This document shows, in pieces, positions 55,236 to 64,000 of a stretch of 64,000 nucleotides of DNA (position 1 is the first letter of the stretch; every line of letters starts with the position of its first letter). Location: NCBI GenBank assembly GCA_948099385.1, contig CANUEZ040000062.1, positions 5,387,501-5,451,500 of the forward strand, given 5' to 3'. The DNA is from Fasciola hepatica (Eukaryota; Platyhelminthes; Trematoda; Plagiorchiida; Fasciolidae). A model generated the notes under the pieces. The model was not told the origin of the DNA, did not search any database, and was given only the letters and a program-made list of their open reading frames with translations. Made by a program: the position numbers and the translations under genes.

Positions 55236-55584
55236 TCATAGCAGCCGTGAATTTGGCGAGGGATTTATCTGGGTTATATGGGGAGCCAGAGGGCATGGTA
55301 ATCGGTGACAATCATTAACTTCAGTCTGAATAGGTACTTGTTTAGTCAGTGTACCTATCAAAAAACGGCCAAAGTTTCCTTCTGCGTCTGGGACTAAAGC
55401 CTCTCTCTGCGGTATTGAGAAGACGCGAGATGCAGATGATTGGACATCCATCCTGTTCCACTACTGTTCCTACCCCGTTTTCGGACACGTCGGTAATCGT
55501 CATAGTCCAAATGGTTACTGAGCACATAGGGGAGGACTGTAGAGACGAACACTCGCGGCTTTGGCTGTGACTATGAAGCCACAC
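55236..55584 (-). pseudogene. Ty3/Gypsy RNase H remnant
   Basis: The frame has GVGTVVEQDGCPIICISRLLNTAERGFS, read as GVGTVVEQDGCPI and ISRLLNTAERGFS, then FFDRYTD, and the shadow frame adds a TLTKQVPIQTEVND segment. This is the start of the RNase H domain that follows the Gypsy RT. Its upstream RT half lies beyond the Penelope-like insertion at 57940 and above. Confidence 0.78.
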
Positions 55585-55849
55585 TTGACAAGTCTTGATT
55601 GCTTGCCCGGAATTTGTAAATGGCTCGAAAAGCTTTTATCGCCTCCACCAAGTGGTTTGACTCAACAAGATGTGAGATCACAGCACTAGTAATTGTCTGA
55701 GTTGCTCCCGTACTCAGCCAGGCCGGGTGAAGTTCACGAACTCGTTCGGATAAGCTCCGAGTCTTGTGACCTATGTACCCAGTTCCACCGGAACAGGTAA
55801 ATGAATACACATAAAAAGAGGTTGCAGAATTCGGCACTATATCCTTCAA
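55571..55849 (-). pseudogene. Penelope-like GIY-YIG endonuclease
   Basis: 92-residue frame with FYVYSFTCSGGTGYIGHKTRSL split as VYSFTC and GYIGHKTRSLSERVREL, then ISHLVESNHLVE. It is the nuclease end of the Penelope-like protein at its 3' junction with Gypsy RNase H. The C-terminal LPWP-type end is missing. Confidence 0.85.
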
Positions 55850-57930
55850 TCGAAAACACTATCGGTTTGGAAACGAACAGGATTTGTAACTGTTCAGCGT
55901 AGAATGTTCTATTGTTTACTCCTTCTAATCTTCGTTGAATATTTTCGGCCTCCGTTCCGTCTTTGAATGGCAAACGCACATATGGAACTTTCTTAGCGGC
56001 TCCAATCTCCCTTGATTTCCTTTGATTTTTTTACATCGTCCTGTCGATGAACCGTTCAGGATAGCCGTTATTTAAGAAATCACTCCTCAAAAAAGGAGTT
56101 CATTTCTTATTGTGTCTTCGGAGCAGAATTTTCCTGCTCCGTCACCTAAGCAACATGTGTGATCTTCTCTTCACTTCGAGGGGTACTAAACTGTCAAATT
56201 TATGTATTGTCCTTTTCACGTAGCTTTTCTGTGCACTGATAATTGGACGGAAAAATCACGCCGACGGCTTATGTATGCGTCTAAATACTATAGGCTATTG
56301 TCCCTTCCTTCTTCCAAAGTAAACTGAAAATTTGGATGGGGCAGCGTTAAAATTTTGCTAAGAAGTATGTTTACGTCCAGACTGGTGTCTGGCACACATA
56401 TGATGTCGTCTAAGTATCGTTTGTACACGGTAAAATCTGGGATTGTTAATCCGAGTTGATTATTTTCATGAAAATATCGGCAAATAGGGGTACCAAAGGT
56501 GATCCCATTGCATCTCCATCCTTCTGACGATAAATTTCACCATTGAATTGAAACTGGATATTACGTGTGCAGACCTAAAGTAACTGTTTCAGTCCATCCA
56601 ACGGGATACCCAAATCGATTTCGTTACTCTGAATGTAATCGCACAGATAGTTGATTGTTTCACCAATCGGGAAATTTGTGAAAAATGAGGTAACATCAAG
56701 TGATATCATTCGCTTTCTTTCTAGATCCAGGTTCCTCACAGTTTCTACAAAATGAAATGTGTCTTGAAGACTGTGTCTAGAAATTGTCACTGTCACTGAT
56801 TCCAGTAGGCCAGTCAACCTCTGTGCTACTGCTTGATTAGGCGAGTTACACATACCCAAAATTGGTCTCAATGGGATGCCTTCTTTTTGTACCTTCGGGA
56901 GACCGTATAATCTGGGAGTTGTCGTCCCAGTAGGTCTCATACGTTCGAAGGTCATCGCGTCGATTATTCCTTTCTGCTTCAAGGATCTTATTCTCGTTGA
57001 AATTAATTTTTCTATCTGAGACGTTTTATTTTCTCAGAAGGAGTCATCGTAAACTTGGAGCCATCATTCGTTATCACCTTCATCTTCTCTAATATAATCC
57101 GATTTATCGAGAATTACTCTACCCGCACCTTTATCCGGTTCTGACAACATTATTTCTCTATTAGCCTGCAGTTCTTTGAGGCGCTTCAGATGCTCCGACG
57201 TTATTAATCCTTTTTCCAATGGACTATTTTCGCGATATTGGTAACATGAGTTCACAAACTTGGATTTCAGTTTCTCTAACTCCTGCGACGATGACGGGAC
57301 AAGATCTGATAGCTGATCAGACAGGCTCTCAAACTCATCCTCCATGTCCAGTTGTTTAGTCTTATTGGATGGAGAGCAAAAATTTTGGTCCTAGGGATAA
57401 TACTTCAAGCAATGTCCTATCCAGACTTATAGATGATAAACTACGGATGAATTTCTTCGAGTCTGCAAGGAACTTACTAATCGGTTTGCTCGGGTTGATA
57501 CTTTTTCGAAGTTTACCACGAGTCCGTCCCACTTTTTTGTCAACAATGGATTGAACTTAGATAAAGGACTTTTCTTTTACTCCCGGAGTCAGTTCACCAA
57601 GTAGTCGAGATGATTTCACTAAATTACGCACCATTTTCGGCAATTGACTTGACACGGTATCTTTATTATTGAACGCTTGACAACGTAAGGATACAGTGGC
57701 GAGGTTAATCTAATTCATCTTCAGGACGATGTGATATTGTTTGGGATATTCTGAATTGGATACGCACTCATCCAGAAACTGAACACAAACCTTTGCCAGG
57801 GCCAATTTCGTACGAAACTTAACGTAATTGTTAAGTTCACGGATTACGGCTGGGTGTTTGGCTTGTTTAAATTGTCCAAAAAATCCCATAGAATACTTTG
57901 AGAACGAACAGCATAGTCCACTTAGATGTC
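55590..57930 (-). mobile_element. Penelope-like element inserted in the Gypsy pol
   Basis: Minus-strand order from 57930: N-terminal region (CVQFLDECVS, then MEDEFESLSDQLSDLVP at 57345), a conserved EPDKGAGRVILDKSDY block (about 57100-57150), RT with PRLYGLPKVQKEGIPLRPI (about 56920), a MISLDVTSFFTNFPI block with the first catalytic Asp (about 56710), YLDD-region remnants near 56400, and GIY-YIG nuclease at 55849-55571 (GGTGYIGHKTRSLSERVRE). It is nearly complete but frame-broken. Both flanks are Gypsy pol in the same orientation. Confidence 0.88.
56575..57345 (-). pseudogene. Penelope-like reverse transcriptase, N-terminal half
   Basis: Two frames, 57345-57064 and 56982-56575, cover the Penelope-specific PDKG segment, the GLPKVQKEG motif and the LDVTSFFTN catalytic strand (FDV.SLFT type). 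Homologous parts occur in the fragment at 41890-42660. Confidence 0.88.
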
Positions 57931-57939
57931 GCGAATGGG

Positions 57940-58520
57940 GCTAACATCGATTGATTGATGCTATTCCGGATAGGACCGTGTGGTGTCTTTTCACACCTTT
58001 CGTTCCGCTGCCACATATCGGACGACTGGGCCAGAAACGGTGGTTCGACTCGTGCCGCAAAATTTGGAATGAAGCTGGGTTATCACTGCAGGCATCCAAG
58101 AAATGATCGTAAGTGCGCCTGCTTTTCGGTGACTCGATGCCAATCAGTGGGTTGAAACGATCTAGATCGGTCGGTATCTGTTTACATTGACAGCAAAGCC
58201 GAGGAGATCTAATTCAGTGACACAGAATTTACACTTAGGGGCTATGATCGATAATTTTTGTTCCATGAACCTCTCCAGCAGCTGCTGCAATCTGCGGTCA
58301 TGTTATTCCTTCGTGAATCTAAATATAAGCACTTCATCGTGATACGCTATCAAGCCATCGATACCACAGATCACTTTGTTTATTGCAGCCTGAATTTTCC
58401 CAGATAACACGTGTAGACCAAACGCCAATAAATTGTATTGGAACATGTCCCACGTAGTGTTGCTGGCTTCTAGTTGTTTAGATTCCGTATCACTTTCTGT
58501 CGCATACCGATGCGACAGAA
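57940..58520 (-). pseudogene. Ty3/Gypsy RT remnant
   Basis: Minus reading near 58340-58460 gives FQYNLLAFGLHVLSGKIQ and GIDGLIAYHDEVLIF, then RRLQQLLERFMEQKL and KCKFCVTELDLLGF. This is the Gypsy palm with the YLDD box changed to YHDE, plus the start of the thumb. An in-frame TAA follows FTKE. Confidence 0.78.
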
Positions 58521-58526
58521 AGTGAT
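58489..58526. repeat. Perfect 17-bp hairpin
   Basis: ATCACTTTCTGTCGCAT (58489-58505), loop ACCG, then its exact complement 58510-58526. It sits at the left junction of the RTE 3' scrap with Gypsy RT. Confidence 0.9.
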
Positions 58527-58620
58527 CAATTCGTGTTTGTACAGTTAGACTGTGAATTCCGTGTGTTGGCTACTGGGGCATTCTTTCCCATTCCCACCCG
58601 TGTAGGTCCACTCCCTGTCG
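58523..58620 (+). mobile_element. RTE 3'UTR fragment inside Gypsy pol
   Basis: About 98 bp similar to the 3'UTR of RTE copies A-C (13605-13705): GTTTGTACAGTTAGACTGTG, TTCCGTGTGTTGGCTAC, GGGCATTCTTTCC and GTGTAGGTCCACTCCCTGTC. It interrupts the Gypsy RT-protease region in the opposite orientation. Confidence 0.85.
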
Positions 58621-58632
58621 CTGAAACCTTTA

Positions 58633-58953
58633 TTATTGGAGCAGTGCGCGATCATCCGCTGGAGAACAAGCGGATCCACCGAATTCACGGATGTCGTTTG
58701 GAGGGTCACCGATTGTTCCGATGCACACAAGGCCTTCGAACCCAACAATGACGGACTGTCTACGGAAAATCAGGAGTCTTACCGGAGTATAACGGCTCTC
58801 CAACAGCACCATTAGTGTAGTCTCGCCCAGCCGTGAAATTTGATGACCATTAGTACAGTGATTGCACACGTCAGTGGGTTGTATGGGTACACTGGGCTGA
58901 ATCAAATCGAACAGTGATTTCGGAATAATGGACTCACACCTCCCGGTATCCAC
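58633..58953 (-). pseudogene. Ty3/Gypsy aspartic protease
   Basis: 106-residue frame starting just at the DTG active-site motif (MDTGRCESIIPKSLFD), with LIFRRQSVIVGFEGL further on. DTG replaces nothing critical; the usual strand before it ends gag frame 59520-58960. Confidence 0.75.
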
Positions 58954-58959
58954 AATAAA

Positions 58960-59852
58960 TCAATTTCTCAAGCCACATTGGACCTGGACTGATTCGTACA
59001 GGAATTGACTGGATCCACTCAAAACCTTCAGTGTGTATGCCGGATTTCCAACATTTTTCGGATCCTCAGGGGTTTCACTCGTCACTGTGCACTTGCATTG
59101 GCGGCACCCCTTGTGAATGTGACCAGTCATTCTACAAGAATGGCATATCGCATTACAAAAGCGGTAGATGGAAGGTAGGTGGAATTCGCCGCACGAGGAG
59201 CAGCTATTCGGTTGTACTGGTTTTTGTCCAGGTGTCACTTTGTTGGCCACATTTGCTTGAGCCTTTTGGCTTGAAATGGATGGTTTATGGGGTCGAACTT
59301 GTTGGTAGTGCATTAACAAATTTTCAGCTGAAGCATCGGATACGTCATCGAATCGCTCGCAAGTTGAATGGGCCTCGGAGAACTTGAGGTGGAGCTTTAG
59401 CAGTTGCTTCTTTTGTAGCTCCGGAAGATTTATACCGGCAATCAGGCGATCCAGTAATTGGGTCTCCAATTCATTACCCAAATTACACTTGGCAGCCCGT
59501 GTTCGTAGTATCAAGATCATTTACGGGATTTCACGCTGAAGCCGCGAACTGATGAATGGAATTTGGGACGTTCGGTTGCCCGGAAATTGACCGGAACAAT
59601 GTGGTCTAGCAGCAGAGCCTTCGACTTGTCAAAGGAAATCGAAGTATGGGCTCTCGGGTATGCACGGATTCCCGTCAGCGGGTACAATGAACGGCCGTCT
59701 TTTATCAAGAGGAATGCGGTCCGGTTTTCCTTCTTCACGTCCTTTCGTGTGCTGCACCCTTCATCGAAACTTCCAATCCAGTCCTCATTCTCAGTTGCAC
59801 CAACGAGCGGGCTCAGTTGTTCACTACTGGGCAGCTCCAGGACGAGCAGCAA
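58960..59852 (-). pseudogene. Ty3/Gypsy gag with CCHC zinc knuckle
   Basis: Two overlapping frames, 59852-59517 and 59520-58960, separated by a frameshift near 59520. The first begins just inside the 5' LTR (LLVLELPSSEQLSPLVG). The second has LLDRLIAGINLPELQKKQLL and a zinc knuckle CHSCRMTGHIHKGC (C-X2-C-X4-H-X4-C) preceded by CSSCGEFH. This is the expected gag layout. Confidence 0.82.
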
Positions 59853-59854
59853 AT

Positions 59855-60156
59855 TGTGATGTCATATTACCCCAACTGATAGGACGTAGTGAAATTGCTC
59901 CCACCCGGAACTGCGCAAATCAGAGTAGCAAAAACATCAGCAAGACCGTGGAATGGCAAATCAAATGTGATGCAAAACTCGTTTGTGTAAATATATTAAG
60001 TCAAAGAAAATGATCAGTAGATTAGAAGCTGACCAATCACAGCCATCTTTTACTGTACCTGTCTTCGGTGATCCTGATTGATTGACGATCCTCGGGGTAA
60101 GTGGTCAAAAAGCTGCATCTGGCTCTGTTACGTATGATGACCGATGAATCACCACA
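59855..60156 (-). repeat. 5' LTR of the Ty3/Gypsy element
   Basis: Partner of 53692-53990. Bounded by TGT (59855) and ACA (60156) on the + strand. Confidence 0.85.
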
Positions 60157-61276
60157 ACTTCTCAAGAGAAAACACCTCATTCGAAAAAACACGGCCATCC
60201 GGTCGCACGCTTACACAACGACAGAAAATGCCACTTTATTCTGTGCCAAGAAAGCTCGTAGGCCCTTGTGTTGTGCCTATTGTTAAATATTACACTTGGG
60301 TAGGCAGGGTGAGCCGAAAAAAAGGAAACTGTTAGCGAGCAACGGAAAACGAAAATTTCAAATCTCTCATCCTCAACACATACAAGCACAGAAGCTGGCT
60401 TTGCTTGCTAGTCGCACAAGCAAAATCGTGCAATGAAACCCGTGGCTCAGTTATGATTACATCATTATATCCAAACTGCTGAAAGCCCAGTTGAGTGATT
60501 TTAGGTTTCGTTGGGTCTCTAACATAATGATCTGTTTTCACTTGGCCTCGGGTTATCTAGCGTTGCTAGGTGGGGGTGACGAATTTATAACAGTTTATTG
60601 TTCCTGTAAGGGCAGAGGAATGAAAAAAAACAACAGCATCCTGACAGGATAAACGTAACCATGCCATTTTTAACTTGAATCCAAGCCATTCTTACTTCAA
60701 GTGTATCGCACAAAACTCCATGTCGAGCCTCCAAGTTTTTCGCAGACATTACAGCATAAATCAAATATCTTGTTGACGAATTCAAAAAACAGTTTGGAAC
60801 ATATATGGCTGACATTGTGGATACCTGGAATCCTATACTGACAATGTGGGAAATATCACGACAAAGAAACAGAGTCAGTTGGGTAGAATGCATTGAGAAA
60901 CAAAAGAAAAAGGGGATGTAGAATAAACGCAGAATAAATTGCAAGTACCCGGTTCAGACATCAGAACACTCGGTAGAGAACGCGAGATTGTTTTCGGTGC
61001 TTCAGAACAAACTCAATACATCACATTGTACAGGCATTTGAATTAAGATAATACAAGGAAGAACAATAAAATTGGTCATCATGTTGACAGCAAAAGACAG
61101 TTCCATGTTCACGTGATTACGATACCACCGGTGTCACAAGGGACAACGTAAGTTGATTGTTGTCATGTGGAATTGCCTGAGTTATCGTATTTTAAAGTTT
61201 GGTCACCGCAATTCGCGTACACAATTGACAACATGGAAATATCAGTGCTTTACGTCACTCCGAGGTATTTATTAGA
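60157..61276. other. Intergenic DNA, no feature recognised
   Basis: No gene recognised; minus frame 60944-60585 is hydrophobic but without motif. Confidence 0.3.
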
Positions 61277-61560
61277 TTAAACTTCATGTAATCGAATGGT
61301 GTGCAGAGTATACTGGTAATTCGGAAAAGATGGTCGAGATGGAGTAAAAATACATTCAGAACACTTGGAAGAGTTGAGGGAAAGATCACCATGTTCAGAA
61401 TAGCTCGCTACGTTTTGAAGAATATGAGATAAGTCACAAAATTCCCCTTCGGTTGAGACAGTATGAAAAATAGTTACGACATCAGCACACTTATTACAGT
61501 TCCGGAGGAGCCAGACGGCAGTCCCATAACTTAAATGTGGGGAAAAGGGCGAAAGCACAG
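61277..61560 (-). pseudogene. Non-LTR RT fragment (CR1-like, tentative)
   Basis: The frame reads NCNKCADVVTIFHTV, HILQNVASYSEHGDLSLN and SSKCSECIFT. This resembles the palm of CR1-type RTs (KYADD.T..., then ...W...N.L.LN..K). If so the catalytic ADD is mutated to ADV. Confidence 0.4.
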
Positions 61561-62329
61561 CAATAAGTGAAAGTAGAACAAAATAATTATGGATGAGATA
61601 TTAAGTTGTTATTTGACGCATCCTTTAGCGCCCGTGTTCAGTGCAGTTTGCAAACAACTGAATTAAAGTAAGAAACATTATCAAAATCCATTGGCCCCAC
61701 GATGGCATGGACACTTCGGCACATTTGTTTATCCGTCTGGAATACTTTGTGGAAAAAGTGGTACACATTAGTATTATTGGTTACGAGATCGTGAGTCCAC
61801 TCCATTGAATTTTTCCCCCTAATTGACGACTGTTGCCTGACGTTTGGCTGCCGTCAAGTGTGCCAGTAGTAAAACTTTAATTCGACGAATAAGAACTGTT
61901 TGGTGGACGTTGTTTCGACGTACCCTTTTTGGGACCTGGGGTGACAGAAGCCAAAGAACAAGGATAATACTACGGTCTAAGCATAGGACACGAATGTCGG
62001 AAAATAAGGGGAATAAAGTGCTTGCTCGATCCTTCATGAATGCAGTTATAGGCGGTCTGTTTCCACGGAGATCAGAGAGCTCTTTGTGTATGTCCACTGT
62101 GATGCCCTCTGTGGTACCGTTTTCACGTAAGTCATCATTTTATTGTGAATCAGTAGCAAAGCCAAGTCGAAGTCCATCAACGTTTGACGGGAATTGGTAC
62201 CGTTAATGTTCATGACCATCTTCCGCATCTCCAAGTCATTTCTACTAGCGGTTAGTAACTGGACGCACAGTGGCATTTACTCCCAACTAGCATACTATTT
62301 TAGCGGGGAATTCTGGCTCAAGAGAACGA
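61561..62329. other. Intergenic DNA, no feature recognised
   Basis: No motif recognised in the short frames here. Confidence 0.3.
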
Positions 62330-62645
62330 CTTGAATATCAAGTCGATCGGACCGACCAGCCGAGAGCCATAGAAAAAAGAACAGACGATGAATATGTCGG
62401 AGGATTCCTGAAACAGACAAAAGGAGGCATACTGACTAGCGGATGGGAAGCAACGGGATCTCAGGCAACGAGTGAGATAGCCCAGGTGAAGGGCCGCCGA
62501 TCAAGCTGACAACCGTGACAATCGGACCAGCTGAATAGAAATGATGCCCAAGAGAATCAAGCTATCGGCCACAGTCAACTGACCAGAAGACAGGTGAACT
62601 ACTCAACCAGCCGCAAGAGCAATGTTGGTGCCGCTCGGTCTAGAA
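62330..62645 (+). repeat. ~310-bp dispersed repeat, copy 2
   Basis: Inverted partner of 52430-52740. Similarity starts near ATCAAGTCGATCGGACCGAC and ends near AGCAATGTTGGTGC. Confidence 0.85.
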
Positions 62646-62737
62646 AAGAGTCTACGTAATCGATTGTGTTTCATGGAAATGACTTGCTTGGCCATTGAAA
62701 TAGAAGTGTTCTAGCCCTCCTTGTAGTCCTTGCTACA

Positions 62738-62850
62738 CTATGATAGATCAGCTGGTAAAGCGTTTGTCCCGTAGGTGGAAAATTCCCGGTTCGATTCCGT
62801 ATCGCGGAGCTGAACTTTCTGATGTGAAAAACGAAAGTGGATTTTTCCTT
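62738..62850 (+). mobile_element. tRNA-derived SINE family 2, decayed copy
   Basis: GATCAGCTGGTAAAGCG (box A) and CGGTTCGATTCCG (box B) followed by GATGTGAAAAACGAAAGTGG, which matches the body of the copy at 25740-25858. Confidence 0.7.
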
Positions 62851-63249
62851 ATTTTAGATTGATTCATTGATTGATACTTGTTCTCGTGACTCTTTGGTTA
62901 TACCCAAATCCTACAAAGTTCGCAAAAGAATATGTACAGAATAAAGACTCATTTGTAAACTCGGATGCGCTATTGAAACATAATGCTCTTTAACACCACC
63001 AATACATCGAAGCAGGTTCCGTCGATTACAATTCTGTATGACAACTTACATCTAACTGTTAACTAGAGTCAACCGTAAATATTTTAGCTGCAAGTGTTGG
63101 TAATTTTGTAACACTTTCAAATCACACGCGTTCACCATGGAAACTGGTGTTCATCAGGACTGTCCTCATCCGCACTCCCTCTTCGATTTTGTAACTGAAT
63201 TGATCCTTTAGATGACCCTATACTCGTGTGAGAATAGCGGTTTCCATAT
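62851..63249. other. Intergenic DNA, no feature recognised
   Basis: AT-rich, no feature recognised. Confidence 0.3.
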
Positions 63250-64000
63250 TTTTTCAGGCATTAGACCGTCTGGCTTGAAATACTCGGACGATGTCGTTCT
63301 TCTGAGTGAAAATCCAGGTAAACTGCATATTTTTCTTAGATAGCCTAAACAACAGTGGAGCAATAATCGGAATGCGTTTTGCACTTTTGTCATGTAAAAT
63401 GTTCCTGCAGGTCTGGGTTGACTCCAAGCCAATTCTTGCGCTAGAGGAGGAAACTCTAACTGAATTGGATGTTTTGCTACCTTGGTACGAATATTTCACA
63501 AGGTGGTCAGATATCGGATCAACTGTTACCGTGTATACAGCATGCGTATTTGGCTTTTCCCAATCTCGGCTGTTTGTGACGCAGGCCCGACATGCAATTG
63601 TCTGTCAAGCGTAAAGTGTACTCTGCGGCCGTTATATCCGTCCTTTCATGCAGCTTAAAAGCACGACCGATAAGAGTAGAAGATAGGCGAAGACTGCTGA
63701 TATTCGAGCGCCGATGTCTCCGTAGCACTGCACGATTACGGTGGAAACACGGAATCAGCAATGCTGAGGTCAGGTGTAACGTTTTGGGAACCAGAGATCA
63801 GTCTCTGGATTAAGTACTGAATCTAAACAGATGAAGGTGACTGGGACATGTGTTACACATGCCAACCGATAGACTTCCTCGGCGCAAACTGTTCTTCGGG
63901 ACGGTAGTGGCTGGAAGTCAGGTCGAGGTGGTCAATCCATGACATAGGTGGAAGGAATGGGATCTTTTTCACTTAGTTTCTTTTACTCAACGATGCTGGA
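63250..64000 (+). mobile_element. RTE-like element, family C fragment (runs off window)
   Basis: Frames give LKYSDDVVLLSEN (RT catalytic site, Y-S-D-D for YADD, about 63274-63310), GMRFALLSCKMFLQVW, and at 63592-63813 the post-RT block with KRKVYSAAVISVL, RRLLIFERRCLRSTARLRW and GISNAEVRCNVLGT. The 3' part mirrors 29816-30440. Interrupted frames; the 3' tail is beyond the window. Confidence 0.78.

Larger units (their letters stand above)
53692..60156 (-). mobile_element. Ty3/Gypsy LTR retrotransposon with both LTRs, split by a Penelope-like element
   Basis: Minus-strand order from 60156 to 53692: 5' LTR, gag with zinc knuckle, protease, RT up to the catalytic region, [Penelope-like insertion 57930-55590], RNase H, integrase, purine-rich tract, 3' LTR. 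Both LTRs begin TGTGGTGATTC and end with ACA on the minus strand. Without the insertion the element would be about 4.1 kb. Gag-Pol motifs resemble the CsRn1-type Gypsy elements of flukes, but that assignment is from memory of the style only. Many frame breaks show it is dead. Confidence 0.88.

Noticed and set aside
59031..59387. 118-residue + strand ORF
   Set aside because: Antisense shadow of the Gypsy gag.
1..64000. CRISPR arrays, prophage, operons or ribosomal RNA
   Set aside because: None seen; splice sites, SINEs and non-LTR elements show nuclear eukaryotic DNA.

Overview
The window reads as repeat-dense nuclear DNA of a parasitic flatworm (Platyhelminthes), most likely a trematode, with a cestode not excluded. 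Supporting signs are one intron-rich host gene with both a 42-nt intron and introns of up to 9.9 kb, RTE-like non-LTR elements, Penelope-like elements, BEL/Pao and Ty3/Gypsy LTR elements, tRNA-derived SINEs, and one SINE with a hammerhead ribozyme core, as known from schistosome Sm-alpha retroposons. There are no bacterial-type operons, CRISPR arrays or intact autonomous transposons.

Host gene. The only cellular gene I could reconstruct is an RMND5 (yeast Gid2/Rmd5) homologue, an E3 ubiquitin ligase subunit of the CTLH/GID complex. It lies on the + strand at 11874-40096 in eight coding exons that join in frame to a 460-residue protein with LisH, CTLH, CRA and a C-terminal RING-like domain. 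Intron 1 uses a GC-AG donor with a perfect AG|GCAAGT consensus and intron 2 is 42 nt.

Layout. 1-3591: 3' part of a BEL/Pao pol with two frameshifts and one stop. 5005-7170: 5'-truncated RTE copy (minus). 7625-9320: near-perfect 1.7-kb palindrome centred on (AT)n. 9341-11335: remnants of other non-LTR elements. 11640-11845: duplicated unit just upstream of the RMND5 start codon. 12037-18837 (intron 1): TIR-bearing MITE-like sequence, RTE 3' end, SINEs, Gypsy RT/RNase H remnant, (AT)n arrays. 19221-25574 (intron 3): minus-strand SINEs and a decayed, nearly complete RTE copy. 28267-38121 (intron 6): two RTE fragments, a complete SINE, a nearly full-length RTE copy with 5'UTR, and a Penelope-like fragment. 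38280-40029 (intron 7): the hammerhead SINE. 40097-53690: Penelope fragments, a GIY-YIG fragment held between 76-bp inverted arms, and a Tc1-like transposon with long terminal inverted repeats. 53692-60156: Ty3/Gypsy element (minus) with both LTRs, split by a Penelope-like element. 61277-64000: further RT fragments and SINE pieces.

Nearly everything outside the RMND5 exons that can be identified is mobile DNA, and gene expansion is almost all by intronic insertion. Element families are named from translated motifs read by eye. Boundaries marked as approximate come from visible pairwise similarity between copies inside the window.
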